Assembly (NCBI GenBank): GCA_020161615.1
Contig: JAIUPD010000006.1
Span: 186,001-250,000 of the forward strand
Origin: Pseudomonadota bacterium
GTDB lineage: Bacteria > Pseudomonadota > Alphaproteobacteria > Rhodobacterales > Rhodobacteraceae
Length of the DNA stretch: 64,000 nucleotides
Direction: 5' to 3'
Part shown: positions 35,146 to 43,819 of the stretch, piece after piece
Position numbering within the stretch: the stretch's first letter is position 1
Layout: the number at the start of each line of letters is the position of its first letter
Made by a program: the position numbers and the translations under genes
Notes under the pieces: model-generated
Databases searched by the model: none
Told to the model about the DNA's origin: nothing
The model's input: the letters and a program-made list of their open reading frames with translations, nothing else

Positions 35146-36987
35146 TCAGGAGGGGTACATGCCGTCGATAAGGCGTGCGTATTTCTGTGCGATGACCTTG
35201 CGCTTGAGCTTCATGGTCGGCGTCAGCTCCTCGTCCTCGGCCGTCAGCAACTGGTCGATGATGCGGAAATCCTTGATCTGCTCGACCCGGGCGAGGCGCG
35301 GATTGACGGCCTCGATCTCGGCCCGGATCAGCTGGACGACGCCCTCGGCCCGCGTGAGGCTGGCAAAATCCGTGTAGGGAATCGCCTGTTCCTGCGCGCA
35401 GCGGCTGACGTGTTCCAGGTCGATCATCACCAGCGCGGTGAGGTATCGCCGCCCCTCGCCGATCACCACCGCATCGGTGATGAAGGGGCTGAACTTCAGC
35501 TGGCTCTCGATCTGCGTCGGCGTGATGTTCTTGCCGCCCGCGGTGATGATGATGTCCTTGATCCGGTCGCGGATCGCCAGATAGCCGTCCGGGCTGACCT
35601 CGCCGCAGTCGCCGGTCCTGAGCCAGCCGCCGGGCAGGATCGTCTCGGCCGTCTTGTCGGCCTGCCGCCAGTAGCCGGCAAAGACATTGGGGCCACGGAT
35701 CTGGATCTCGCCCTCCTCGGCGATGCGGATCTCGGTGCCCTTGGCGGCGATTCCCGCCCAGCCCAGCCGGATCGCGCCCGAGGGGGTGGAGGCCGCGAAA
35801 CCGGCGGTTTCGGTCATCCCGAAAGCCTCGCGCAGCTCGATCCCGATGGAGAGGAACCAGCGGATCAGGTCGGGCGGCACCGGCGCGGCGCCGGTCAGCG
35901 CGCTGCGGCAGTTCTGAAGCCCTAGGAACACCTTGATGTTGCGAAAGGCCAGCCGGTTCAGCAGCGCATCGACGGGCCCGGGCCGCGGCGGGGTTGTGCC
36001 GGCAAGCCGCGCCTCAACCCCTGCCCGGCCGCGTTTCAGCGCCGTGCCATAGGTCCAGCGGGCGGGCGCCGTGGCGTCGCGCAGGAACAGCTCGACCGCC
36101 GAATGCATCTTCTCCCAAAAGCGCGGCGGGGCGAAAACCACGTGGGGCGCGACCTCGCGCAGGTCGTTCTGCACGGTGCCCGCGTTTTCGGGGAAATGCA
36201 CGATCAGCCCCAGGGCCAAGGGGTTGAAGACCGAGGCCATGCGCTCGGCGATATGGCAAAGCGGCAGAAAACTCAGCGATTTGTCGCCGGGTTTGGCGTC
36301 CAGATATTCGGTCGCCTTCTGCATCTGGAAGATGGTGTTGGCGTTCGAGATCATCGCCCCCTTGGGCGCCCCGGTGGTCCCCGACGTATAGACCAGAAAC
36401 GCCAGATCCGCCGAACGGCCCGCGTCGATTGCTGCCTCGAACTCGGCCGCGCGGGTCTGGGCCAGCGTCATCCCCCGGTCCAGAAGGTCGGTCCAGAACA
36501 GCACATCAGGATCGGCCAGCTTGCGCAGCCCCTCGGGGTCGATCACCACGATCTTGACCAGCGCGGGGCATTCCGCCCTCACCGCCAGCGCCTTTTCCAG
36601 CTGCTCCTGGTTCTCGACGATCAGCACCCGGGTTTCGCTGTCTTGCAGAATGTAGCGCATCTGTTCGGGCGAGGCGGTGGGATAGATGCCGTTGCCGACG
36701 ATCCCCATCGCCTGCGCGCCGATATCGGCGATCACCCATTCCGGCCGGTTCTCGGCCAGGACCGCCACGACCTCGCCCCGCCGGACGCCCAGATCGGCCA
36801 GCGCCAGACCCAGCGCCCGGGCCTGCGCGTAATATTCCGCCCAGCTCAGGCTCTGCCAGAGGCCGCGCCGCTTGTGGCGCAGGGCGGGCATCGCCGCCCA
36901 TTCCTGCGCCCTGGCGCGAAAGACGCCGGCCGGGGTTGCGTGGCCCAGAAAAGTCAGCGGCTGCTCCATCATCGCGTTCATCGCCAT
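35146..36987 (-). CDS. AMP-dependent acyl-CoA ligase (long-chain-type)
   Basis: 613 residues. The ANL superfamily signatures are present: YTSGTTGAPKGAMISN (about 200-215), FGMTETAGF, WLRTGDCGE and the C-terminal lysine region. The N-terminal RHKRRGLWQSLSWAEYY and long length match the FACL/AFD class I long-chain group, but such enzymes in catabolic clusters also activate aromatic or isoprenoid acids. The start overlaps the LivF gene by 10 bases; the next gene downstream is LivK. In context it would activate the imported or cleaved acid. Confidence 0.92.
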   Translation of the reverse strand: MAMNAMMEQPLTFLGHATPAGVFRARAQEWAAMPALRHKRRGLWQSLSWAEYYAQARALGLALADLGVRRGEVVAVLAENRPEWVIADIGAQAMGIVGNGIYPTASPEQMRYILQDSETRVLIVENQEQLEKALAVRAECPALVKIVVIDPEGLRKLADPDVLFWTDLLDRGMTLAQTRAAEFEAAIDAGRSADLAFLVYTSGTTGAPKGAMISNANTIFQMQKATEYLDAKPGDKSLSFLPLCHIAERMASVFNPLALGLIVHFPENAGTVQNDLREVAPHVVFAPPRFWEKMHSAVELFLRDATAPARWTYGTALKRGRAGVEARLAGTTPPRPGPVDALLNRLAFRNIKVFLGLQNCRSALTGAAPVPPDLIRWFLSIGIELREAFGMTETAGFAASTPSGAIRLGWAGIAAKGTEIRIAEEGEIQIRGPNVFAGYWRQADKTAETILPGGWLRTGDCGEVSPDGYLAIRDRIKDIIITAGGKNITPTQIESQLKFSPFITDAVVIGEGRRYLTALVMIDLEHVSRCAQEQAIPYTDFASLTRAEGVVQLIRAEIEAVNPRLARVEQIKDFRIIDQLLTAEDEELTPTMKLKRKVIAQKYARLIDGMYPS

Positions 36988-37748
36988 GTCCTCCGGCGCT
37001 TCCAGCGTTGGGCGGTGCCGCTCAGCCCCTCGGCCTCGCGCCCGCCCAGATAGGCCTCGCGCACATCCTCCTTGCGCGACAGCGCGGCGCAGGTATCGGC
37101 GGCGACGATGCGGCCCAGTTCCATGATATAGCCGTCGTCGCCATGCTTGAGCGCGACGGCGGCGTTCTGTTCGACCACCAGAACGGCGGTGCCGGTCTCG
37201 TCCCGGATGCGGCGGATGATGCCGAAGATCTCCTGCACCAGACGGGGCGACAGGCCGAGGCTGGGCTCGTCCAGCATGAGGAGTTTCGGCGCGGAAAGAT
37301 AGGCGCGTCCAATGGCGACCATCTGTTGTTCGCCGCCCGAAAGCAGCCCGGCATGCTGGGCGTCGCGTTCCTTGAGGCGGGGAAACCAGCTCTGGACCTT
37401 CTCCAGATCGCGGGCCACCGCGTCGCGGTCGCGCCGGGCATAGGCGCCCATCATCAGATTGTCGCGCACCGTCAGGAACGGGTAGATCTGCCGCCCCTCG
37501 GGCACCAGCACGAGGCCGCGCCGGGCGACTTCATCGGCGTCGAGGCCCTGCACCTCGGCGCCCTGAAACAGCGCCTTGCCCTTGAACGGGTCGATGACAC
37601 CGGCGAGCGTGTTGAGAAGCGTGGTCTTCCCCGCCCCGTTGGCACCCAGGACGGCGACGATCCGCCCCTCGGCCACAGTCAGGTTCACCCCCTTCATCGC
37701 CGCGATGGGGCCGTACCAGGTTTCCAGATTCTGTACGTCCAGCAGCAT
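36978..37748 (-). CDS. livF: Liv-type ABC transporter ATP-binding protein (LivF)
   Basis: 256 residues from the ATG at 37748, one base after the LivG stop. It has Walker A GANGAGKT (35-42), the signature LSGGEQQM and Walker B LLMLDEPS, and the LivF-specific pattern VPEGRQIYPFLTVRDNL. The C terminus is extended by an arginine-rich stretch (about 20 residues) overlapping the ligase gene. It energises the LivHM channel. Confidence 0.95.
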   Translation of the reverse strand: MLLDVQNLETWYGPIAAMKGVNLTVAEGRIVAVLGANGAGKTTLLNTLAGVIDPFKGKALFQGAEVQGLDADEVARRGLVLVPEGRQIYPFLTVRDNLMMGAYARRDRDAVARDLEKVQSWFPRLKERDAQHAGLLSGGEQQMVAIGRAYLSAPKLLMLDEPSLGLSPRLVQEIFGIIRRIRDETGTAVLVVEQNAAVALKHGDDGYIMELGRIVAADTCAALSRKEDVREAYLGGREAEGLSGTAQRWKRRRTWR

Positions 37749-37749
37749 G

Positions 37750-38511
37750 TTACGTCCCCAGATAGGCGGCGATGACATCGGGATGGCCCTGCACCTTGGC
37801 GGGCGTGCCCTCGGCCAGCATCTTGCCCTGCGCCATGCAGACCACCCGGTCGGCCACGGCCGAGACCAGCGACATGTCGTGTTCGATCATCACCACGGTG
37901 ATGCCGAGTTCGGTGCGGATATCCTCGATCCAGAAAGCCAGATCGCGGGTTTCCTCGGGATTGAGGCCCGAGGCAGGCTCATCGAGGAACAGCAGTTCCG
38001 GTTCGGCGCAAAGCGCGCGGCCCAGCTCCACCACCTTGCGCACGCCATAGGGCAGGCCCGCGACCCGGGCGTTGCGCCAGGGCGAGAGGTCGAGGAATTC
38101 GATCACCTCCTCGGCCTTTGCGCGGTGGCTTTCTTCCAGTCTTGTCAGCGCGGGGGTGCGCAGGATCTGCTGCCACCAGCGCCCCGAACCGAAGCGGTGA
38201 CGGCCCAGTAGCAGGTTGTCGAGGACGGTGGCCGCGTCGAACAGTTCGATGTTCTGAAAGGTCCGGGCGATCCCCAGATGCGCGATCCGGGCGCGCGGCA
38301 TCTGGGCAATGTCCTGCCCCTTGAAGCGGATCCGCCCGCGGCGCGCGGTGAAAACGCGCGTCACCAGGTTGAGCATCGAGGTCTTGCCGGCGCCATTGGG
38401 GCCGATCACCGCAAGCACCTCGCCCTTGTCGACCCGCAGCGACAGGCCGCCGATGGCGACCAGCCCGCCGAAGGCCAGTTCCACCTCGTCGAGTTCCAGG
38501 AGCGCGGTCAT
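37750..38511 (-). CDS. livG: Liv-type ABC transporter ATP-binding protein (LivG)
   Basis: 253 residues from the ATG at 38511, overlapping the LivM stop by 4 bases. Walker A is GPNGAGKT (about 37-44), the Q-loop region has IARTFQNIELF (LivG hallmark), and Walker B is LLFLDEPA. The signature motif is replaced by LPYGVRKVVEL, the usual LivG form. It acts with LivF, LivH and LivM. Confidence 0.95.
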   Translation of the reverse strand: MTALLELDEVELAFGGLVAIGGLSLRVDKGEVLAVIGPNGAGKTSMLNLVTRVFTARRGRIRFKGQDIAQMPRARIAHLGIARTFQNIELFDAATVLDNLLLGRHRFGSGRWWQQILRTPALTRLEESHRAKAEEVIEFLDLSPWRNARVAGLPYGVRKVVELGRALCAEPELLFLDEPASGLNPEETRDLAFWIEDIRTELGITVVMIEHDMSLVSAVADRVVCMAQGKMLAEGTPAKVQGHPDVIAAYLGT

Positions 38512-39584
38512 CGGTTTCTCTCCGAACGCATGTAGCTTTTCTGGCGGCGGAAGGTGTCGCGGCGGTACAGCGGGAAGCTCTCCAGCAGCGCGCGCAGCTT
38601 CAGCCAGCGACCGTTCAGGCCCATCGGCTCGAAGAGGACGAAGAAGGCCAGCACCGCGCCCGCGACGAAGATCTCCATTCCCGATTGGCGGGCCATGGCC
38701 TCCGGCAACAGCGCCTTCAGCGCCGCGACGGCGCGCGGCAGTAGGCTGATCAGGATCGCGCCCAGAATGGCGCCGCGCAGGCTGCCCATGCCGCCGATCA
38801 CCACCATCAGCACCAGATCCAGCGACAGAAGCAGGGTGAAGGCGTCGGGCGTCAGATAGCCGATGTGATGGGCCATCAGCGCGCCCGCCAGCCCGGTGAC
38901 CCCGGCCGACAGGCCGAAGGCGCCGACCTTGACCCGCTTGACCGGAATGCCGAGCGCATAGGCCGCAGCCTCGGAATCCCGGACGCCGACGAAGGCCCGC
39001 CCGATGCCCGAGCGCATCAGGTTCAGAAGCGCGAGCAGCACCGCCAGCGCGAAGAACAGGCAGACGTAATAGAAGGCGCGCGGCGAGGACAGCGACAGGC
39101 CCAGCAGCTCTGGATTGGGCACCAGCATGCCCATGAAGCCGCCGGTCACCCCGCGCCAGAGGCCGATCACCTGCTCGACGACGATGGAAAAGGCCAGCGT
39201 CACCATGGCGAGGTACAGGCCCGAGACGCGGATCGCCGGGATCCCGACGACCAGCCCTGCCCCGGCCGAGATTAGCGCGGCCAGGGGCAGCGACAGGGCA
39301 AAGGGCAGACCCTGCGTCATCAGCCAGGCATGGGCATAGGCGCCGATGGCCACGAAACTCGCATGCCCCAGGCTCACCTGCCCGGTGAAGCCGGTCAGCA
39401 CCATCAGCCCCATGGCGGCGATGCACAGGATCAGCACATAGCCCAGTTCCCCCAGCAGATAGGTCGAGGCGAAGAAGGGCACCGCCAGCAAGAGCGCGAT
39501 CAGCAGGCCATAGAGGACGCGGTCGCTGGTATGGGGCAGCAGCGCGAAACCCTGTCGGTATGCGGTGTGGTAATCGAAGCGCAT
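38508..39584 (-). CDS. livM: Liv-type ABC transporter permease (LivM)
   Basis: 358 residues with about ten membrane segments. LivM features are LTGFTGQVSLGHASFVAIGAYA (in two parts) and the EAA-like loop GRAFVGVRDSEAAAYALGI, followed by MVVIGGMGSLRGAILGA. The C-terminal 35 residues are hydrophilic. Its start is 3 bases from the LivH stop. Confidence 0.95.
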   Translation of the reverse strand: MRFDYHTAYRQGFALLPHTSDRVLYGLLIALLLAVPFFASTYLLGELGYVLILCIAAMGLMVLTGFTGQVSLGHASFVAIGAYAHAWLMTQGLPFALSLPLAALISAGAGLVVGIPAIRVSGLYLAMVTLAFSIVVEQVIGLWRGVTGGFMGMLVPNPELLGLSLSSPRAFYYVCLFFALAVLLALLNLMRSGIGRAFVGVRDSEAAAYALGIPVKRVKVGAFGLSAGVTGLAGALMAHHIGYLTPDAFTLLLSLDLVLMVVIGGMGSLRGAILGAILISLLPRAVAALKALLPEAMARQSGMEIFVAGAVLAFFVLFEPMGLNGRWLKLRALLESFPLYRRDTFRRQKSYMRSERNR

Positions 39585-39587
39585 CGC

Positions 39588-40472
39588 TCAGACCCTCCGC
39601 CCATGGGCTTCGCCCATGATCCCGGTCGGCCGCAGGATCAGCACCAGGATCAGCACCAGATAGGCGGCGATGTCCTTGACGCCATGCATCAGATAGACGC
39701 CCGCATATTGCTCGATCAGCCCGATCAGGATGCCGCCGATCACCGCGCCCGGCAGGCTGCCGAAGCCGCCCAGCACGATCGCCGCCAGCGCCTTCAGGGT
39801 AATCAGCCACAGCGAGGTATCGACCAGCGTGATCGGCGCCAGGAAAATCCCGGCGATGGCGGCGGTGACCCCGGCCAGCGCCCAGACCAGCGAATTCACC
39901 CGCTTCACCCGCACCCCGTTCAGATGCGCCGCCAGCTGGTTCTGGCTGGCCGCCTGCATGGCGATGCCAAGCCGCGTGTAACGGAAAAAGAGCCACAGCA
40001 GCGCCGCGATCAGCAGGACCGAGCCCATGATGACCAGCGACAGATCCGCGACGGTTACACCCAGAATCTCGGTCGAGGCGCCGGTCCAGGGCGTCGCATA
40101 GCTTTGCGATTCCGTGCCGAAGCCCATGCTGACCAGCCCCCGCATCATGAAAGCGATGGCGATGGTCAGCATCACGCCCGCGAATTGCGGCTGACCGACG
40201 ATCCGCCGCACCACCAGCGCGTCCAGCCCATAGGCCAGCACCCCCATGGCCAGCGCCACCAGCGGCAGCACCAGCCAGAAGGACAGCCCCGCCTTGTCGA
40301 TCAGCGCCCAGGCGCTGAAAGCCGCGACCACCAGCAGGTCGCCATGGGCGAAGTTCAGCACCTCGGTCGCCTTGTGGATCAGCACGATCCCCAGCGCGAC
40401 CAGCGCATAGATCGACCCCACGGCGATGCCATTGGCGGTAAGTTGGGCAAAAAGTTCCAGATGGCTGCTCAT
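39588..40472 (-). CDS. livH: Liv-type ABC transporter permease (LivH)
   Basis: 294 residues from the ATG at 40472, overlapping the HxlR-type regulator stop by 4 bases. LivH landmarks are GSIYALVALGIVLIHKATEVL with NFAHGDLL, the loop GIAMQAASQNQLAAHLNGV, and IVLGGFGSLPGAVIGG. It forms the channel with LivM. The first gene of the Liv block, it is directly behind the regulator gene. Confidence 0.95.
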   Translation of the reverse strand: MSSHLELFAQLTANGIAVGSIYALVALGIVLIHKATEVLNFAHGDLLVVAAFSAWALIDKAGLSFWLVLPLVALAMGVLAYGLDALVVRRIVGQPQFAGVMLTIAIAFMMRGLVSMGFGTESQSYATPWTGASTEILGVTVADLSLVIMGSVLLIAALLWLFFRYTRLGIAMQAASQNQLAAHLNGVRVKRVNSLVWALAGVTAAIAGIFLAPITLVDTSLWLITLKALAAIVLGGFGSLPGAVIGGILIGLIEQYAGVYLMHGVKDIAAYLVLILVLILRPTGIMGEAHGRRV

Positions 40473-41404
40473 GTTCCCTGCCCTGTTTCGAAGGTCACGT
40501 CCCAGGCCTGCAGCCGCTGGTGGCAATGGCCGCAGGTCGCGCGCGGCACGAAAGGCTTGCCGCAAGATTTGTGATAGGGGCGGATCGAGCTCGGCTCGTG
40601 AAAGAGCTGCTCGCTCGCCCAGGTCGAGAGCAGCGTGATATAGGGGAACAGCGCGCGGCTTGCGGGCGTCAGCAGATAGACCCGGCGCCGCCCGTCCTCG
40701 CGGTCCTGCTCAACCGTCAGAAGCCCCGCCTCGACCATGGCCGCCAGCCTGCGGCTGAGCAGAGGCGCGCTGATCCTGAGGACATAGGCCATCTGGTCGA
40801 AATGCCGGCAGCCCAGCACTTGCGCGGCGACGATCATCAGCGACCAGCGGTCGAGCCTGAGCGCCAGATGCGACATCGCCCCGTCCTTGACGGTGACCTT
40901 GGGCGCCCGGTCCGGCCCGCCGGTGTCATGCGGCAGATGCGGGTTCGGCTTCAGCCGCAATTCCAGCTCGTGCATCGTCGCGGGCTCGCCGCAATGCTCG
41001 CAGACCAGTTGCGGCAGGAAGCGGTGACCGCAGGTCTTGTGGATCAGCCGCGAGGGCAGCGCGATGCGGTTCTCGCCGAAGCGATGCTCCCAATCCCAGG
41101 TCATCAGCGTGGCTTCATAGATCGCCATCCCCTTGCGGGTCAGGTGATAGGCGTAGCGCTCGGGCCGCTCCTGATAGAGCCGGGGCCGGAGCATATCCAT
41201 CGCCACCAGCGCCCGAAGCCGGTCCGACAGGGTGCGGCGGGGGATGTTCAGCCGGGTCTGGAAATCGTCGAAACGCTTCACCCCGGTGAAGGCGCCCATC
41301 AGGATCTGCATGGTCCAGCGGTCGCCGATCAGTTTCAGCGCATGGCTGAGAACCGAGCTGGACAGCGCGTCGCGCAGCAGGTCGAGGTCGGGGGCCTCGC
41401 TCAC
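40469..41404 (-). CDS. Tandem HxlR-type regulator with two zinc-ribbon-like tails
   Basis: 311 residues containing the same unit twice. Unit 1 has the HxlR winged helix (LKLIGDRWTMQILMGAF, RRTLSDRLRAL) followed by HKTCGHRFLPQ and CEHCGEP. Unit 2 has the analogous LRLDRWSLMIVAAQVL, APLLSRRLAAM, then YHKSCGKPF and CGHCHQ. Each tail has four Cys/His that could bind zinc. Ordinary HxlR proteins are about 110-130 residues with one domain. A paralogue with the same organisation is at 59705. It overlaps the thiolase stop and the LivH start by 4 bases each. A sensor of an aromatic or CoA-linked effector is likely, but that is inference. Confidence 0.85.
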   Translation of the reverse strand: MSEAPDLDLLRDALSSSVLSHALKLIGDRWTMQILMGAFTGVKRFDDFQTRLNIPRRTLSDRLRALVAMDMLRPRLYQERPERYAYHLTRKGMAIYEATLMTWDWEHRFGENRIALPSRLIHKTCGHRFLPQLVCEHCGEPATMHELELRLKPNPHLPHDTGGPDRAPKVTVKDGAMSHLALRLDRWSLMIVAAQVLGCRHFDQMAYVLRISAPLLSRRLAAMVEAGLLTVEQDREDGRRRVYLLTPASRALFPYITLLSTWASEQLFHEPSSIRPYHKSCGKPFVPRATCGHCHQRLQAWDVTFETGQGT

Positions 41405-42585
41405 GCCGGTCGCTCGACGATCACGGCCGAGGCCAGGCCCGCCGCGCCGCAGGCGGCGATCAGCGCCCGGCGGGCGCCGCGGCGTTCCAGCTCGTCCAGC
41501 GCGGTGCCGATCAGTGCGGTCCCGGTCGAGCCCATGGCATGACCCAGCGCGATGGCGCCGCCGTTGACGTTGAGCCGGTCTTGCGGCACGCCCATGTGGC
41601 GGGCGAAATGCAGGGCGAGGGCGGCGAAACTCTCGTTCACCTCGTAGAGGTCGATGTCCTCAGGCGTAAGCCCGGCCTTGGCCAGCGCCGCCCGCGCCGC
41701 ATCGACCGAGCCGGTCAGCGCCAGCACCCGATCAACCGAGAGCTCCGCCACGGCCAGCAGGCGCGCGCGAGGTTTCAGCCCGGTCCGCGAGGCGGCCTCG
41801 GCCGTGCCCAGCAGCACCGCCGAAGCGCCATCGGCCATGGCCGGCGAATTGCCCGCGTGATGGACGTGATCGACCCTCTGCAACCCGGTATGGGCCATGA
41901 TCGCCGCGTCGAGCCCATATTTCTCGCCCATCTCGGCAAAGGCGGGGGAGAGGGCCGAGAGGCTCTCGGCACTGGTGCCCGCGCGGGGCGTTTCGTCCTG
42001 CGCCAGACCCGCGACCGGCACGAGCGAGGCAAAGGCCCCGCTTTCGCGCGCGGCGATTGCCCGGGCCTGACTTTCGGCCGCGAAAGCGTCGCATTCGGCG
42101 CGGCTGAAACCCTCAACCGTGGCCACGGCATCGGCGCTGATGCCGATGGGGATCAGGCCCGCTGCCTTCTGAAACGAGAAATCATGGGTCAGCGGGCCCT
42201 TGTCCGAGGCCATCGGCACCCGCGACATGCTCTCGACCCCGCCGGCGATGGCCAGGCCATTCTCGGCCCCGGCCCTGAGCGCGGCCAGTCCCAGCGCGCT
42301 GAGGCCGCTGGCGCAATAGCGGTTGATGGTCAACCCGGGCACGCTGTCGCCATAGCCCGCGGCGATCAATCCCAGCTTGCCGATATTGGCGCCCTGCTCG
42401 GCCGTCTGGGTGACGCAGCCGAAGACCGCATCGGCCAGCGCCCGCCCGCGCAGATCGTGCCGCTCGGCCAGCGCAGACAGTGGCGCGGCCAGCAGGTCCA
42501 CGGGCTTCACGCCCGCCAGCGCGCCCTTAGCATTGCCCCGTCCGCGCGGGGTCCGCAGGGCGTCGATGATGACAATATCCGACAC
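41401..42585 (-). CDS. Acetyl-CoA acetyltransferase-type thiolase
   Basis: 394 residues from a GTG at 42585 (GGGAGAAG upstream); an ATG 15 codons earlier is possible. The nucleophilic cysteine is C91 in NRYCASGLSA, and the C-terminal cysteine lies in AACGAAG. The histidine motif reads GAIALGHAMGSTG, with alanine replacing the usual proline of GHP. It belongs to the FadA/PcaF-type degradative thiolases. It comes after the SCP2-type thiolase in the operon, so the two may act sequentially. Confidence 0.9.
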   Translation of the reverse strand: MSDIVIIDALRTPRGRGNAKGALAGVKPVDLLAAPLSALAERHDLRGRALADAVFGCVTQTAEQGANIGKLGLIAAGYGDSVPGLTINRYCASGLSALGLAALRAGAENGLAIAGGVESMSRVPMASDKGPLTHDFSFQKAAGLIPIGISADAVATVEGFSRAECDAFAAESQARAIAARESGAFASLVPVAGLAQDETPRAGTSAESLSALSPAFAEMGEKYGLDAAIMAHTGLQRVDHVHHAGNSPAMADGASAVLLGTAEAASRTGLKPRARLLAVAELSVDRVLALTGSVDAARAALAKAGLTPEDIDLYEVNESFAALALHFARHMGVPQDRLNVNGGAIALGHAMGSTGTALIGTALDELERRGARRALIAACGAAGLASAVIVERPA

Positions 42586-42610
42586 GTTCTTCTCCCTGTC
42601 CGGCCGAGGC

Positions 42611-43819
42611 TCAGGCGCTTTCGACGACAAAGCTGACCACGGTGCCGAAACTGCCGCCGATGTTCAGCGTCTGTATGCGCCGCGCCCCCTCGATCTGCAC
42701 GTCGCCCGCCTGCCCCGTCACCTGCCGTGCCGCGTCGCGCAGCATCCGCGTGCCCGTGGCGCCAACCGGATGGCCGCAACCGATGAGCCCGCCCGACAGG
42801 TTCACCGGGCATCGCCCGCCCGCCTCGATGCTGCCGTCCTCGATGGCTTGCCAGCTCTGGCCCGGCGCGGTCAGGCCCAGGTGGTCGATGGCGATGTATT
42901 CGGTGGTCGTAAAGCAATCATGCGTCTCGACCCCGCTGATCGCCTCGATCCCGCCGATGCCCGCGCGGCGCCAGGCGTCCTCGATGGTCTGGCGGACATG
43001 CGGGAAGACGTATTCCCCCTGCCGCGCTAGCTTGTCTCTGAACCTGAGCCCCGCGTTATGGTGCCCCCAACCGGCGATCCGTGCCGCCTGCCGCCCGGTG
43101 CGGCGCGACCACTCGGCGGCGAAGGCGGGCGAGGCCAGCACCAGCGAGGCGGCGCCGTCGGTGATCTGGCCGCAATCCTGCCGCCGCGTGCCGGGCTCGA
43201 TCACCGGATTGGCGTTGTCGTCATCGGTGAAGCTGAGCGCGTTGAATTCCCAGCCGCGGGTCTGGGCCAGCGGGTTCTTTCGGGCATTCGCGTAATTCAA
43301 TTCGGCGATGCGGTTCAGGTGGCGGCGGTCGAGGCCATAGCGCGCCTCGTATTCCTGCGCGGCGAGGCCGAAGACCGCGGGCCAGAGGAAGCGGCAGTCG
43401 ATCTCCTCGTGCCCCTGCCACCCGGCGGCGTTCTGGTTGACCGAGGCGACGTCACCCCTGGTGTTCTTCAGCTCCTCGGCGCCGACCACCAGAATGCACT
43501 CGTAGCGCCCGGCCTCGATCTCGGCCATGGCGGCCAGCACGGCGAGCGAGGCGCTGGCGCAGGCCCCTTCGTGGCGCATGGCGGGCACGCCCCAGAGTTC
43601 GGGCACCACCTGCGCCACCATCGAGCCCAGATGCGCCTGCTGGCGCTGCAATTCGCCGAAGGCGTTGCCGACATGGATGCTGCCGATCTGGGCCGGGCTG
43701 ACCTGGGCATCCTCCAGCGCGTCCAGTACCGAGGCGCGGATCATGTCCGACAGGTCCAGCCCTTCACGCGACCAGACGCGGGCGAAATCGCTTTGCGACG
43801 AACCGAGGATATAGGTCAT
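42611..43819 (-). CDS. SCP2-type (lipid-transfer) thiolase-fold enzyme, copy 1
   Basis: 402 residues. The N terminus ILGSSQSDFARVW and HEGACASASLAV (C87) match the SCP2-thiolase/Ltp branch, as do THDCFTTTEY and GHPVGATGTRM near the end. This branch includes thiolases and retro-aldolases (Ltp2-type) acting on CoA esters. Ltp2-type aldolases normally pair with a DUF35 protein, but no such gene is in the window. It is closely related in layout to the protein at 53331 (conserved NANGKRNP/NYANARKNP region). Its ATG overlaps the stop of the flavoprotein upstream by 4 bases. Confidence 0.88.
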   Translation of the reverse strand: MTYILGSSQSDFARVWSREGLDLSDMIRASVLDALEDAQVSPAQIGSIHVGNAFGELQRQQAHLGSMVAQVVPELWGVPAMRHEGACASASLAVLAAMAEIEAGRYECILVVGAEELKNTRGDVASVNQNAAGWQGHEEIDCRFLWPAVFGLAAQEYEARYGLDRRHLNRIAELNYANARKNPLAQTRGWEFNALSFTDDDNANPVIEPGTRRQDCGQITDGAASLVLASPAFAAEWSRRTGRQAARIAGWGHHNAGLRFRDKLARQGEYVFPHVRQTIEDAWRRAGIGGIEAISGVETHDCFTTTEYIAIDHLGLTAPGQSWQAIEDGSIEAGGRCPVNLSGGLIGCGHPVGATGTRMLRDAARQVTGQAGDVQIEGARRIQTLNIGGSFGTVVSFVVESA

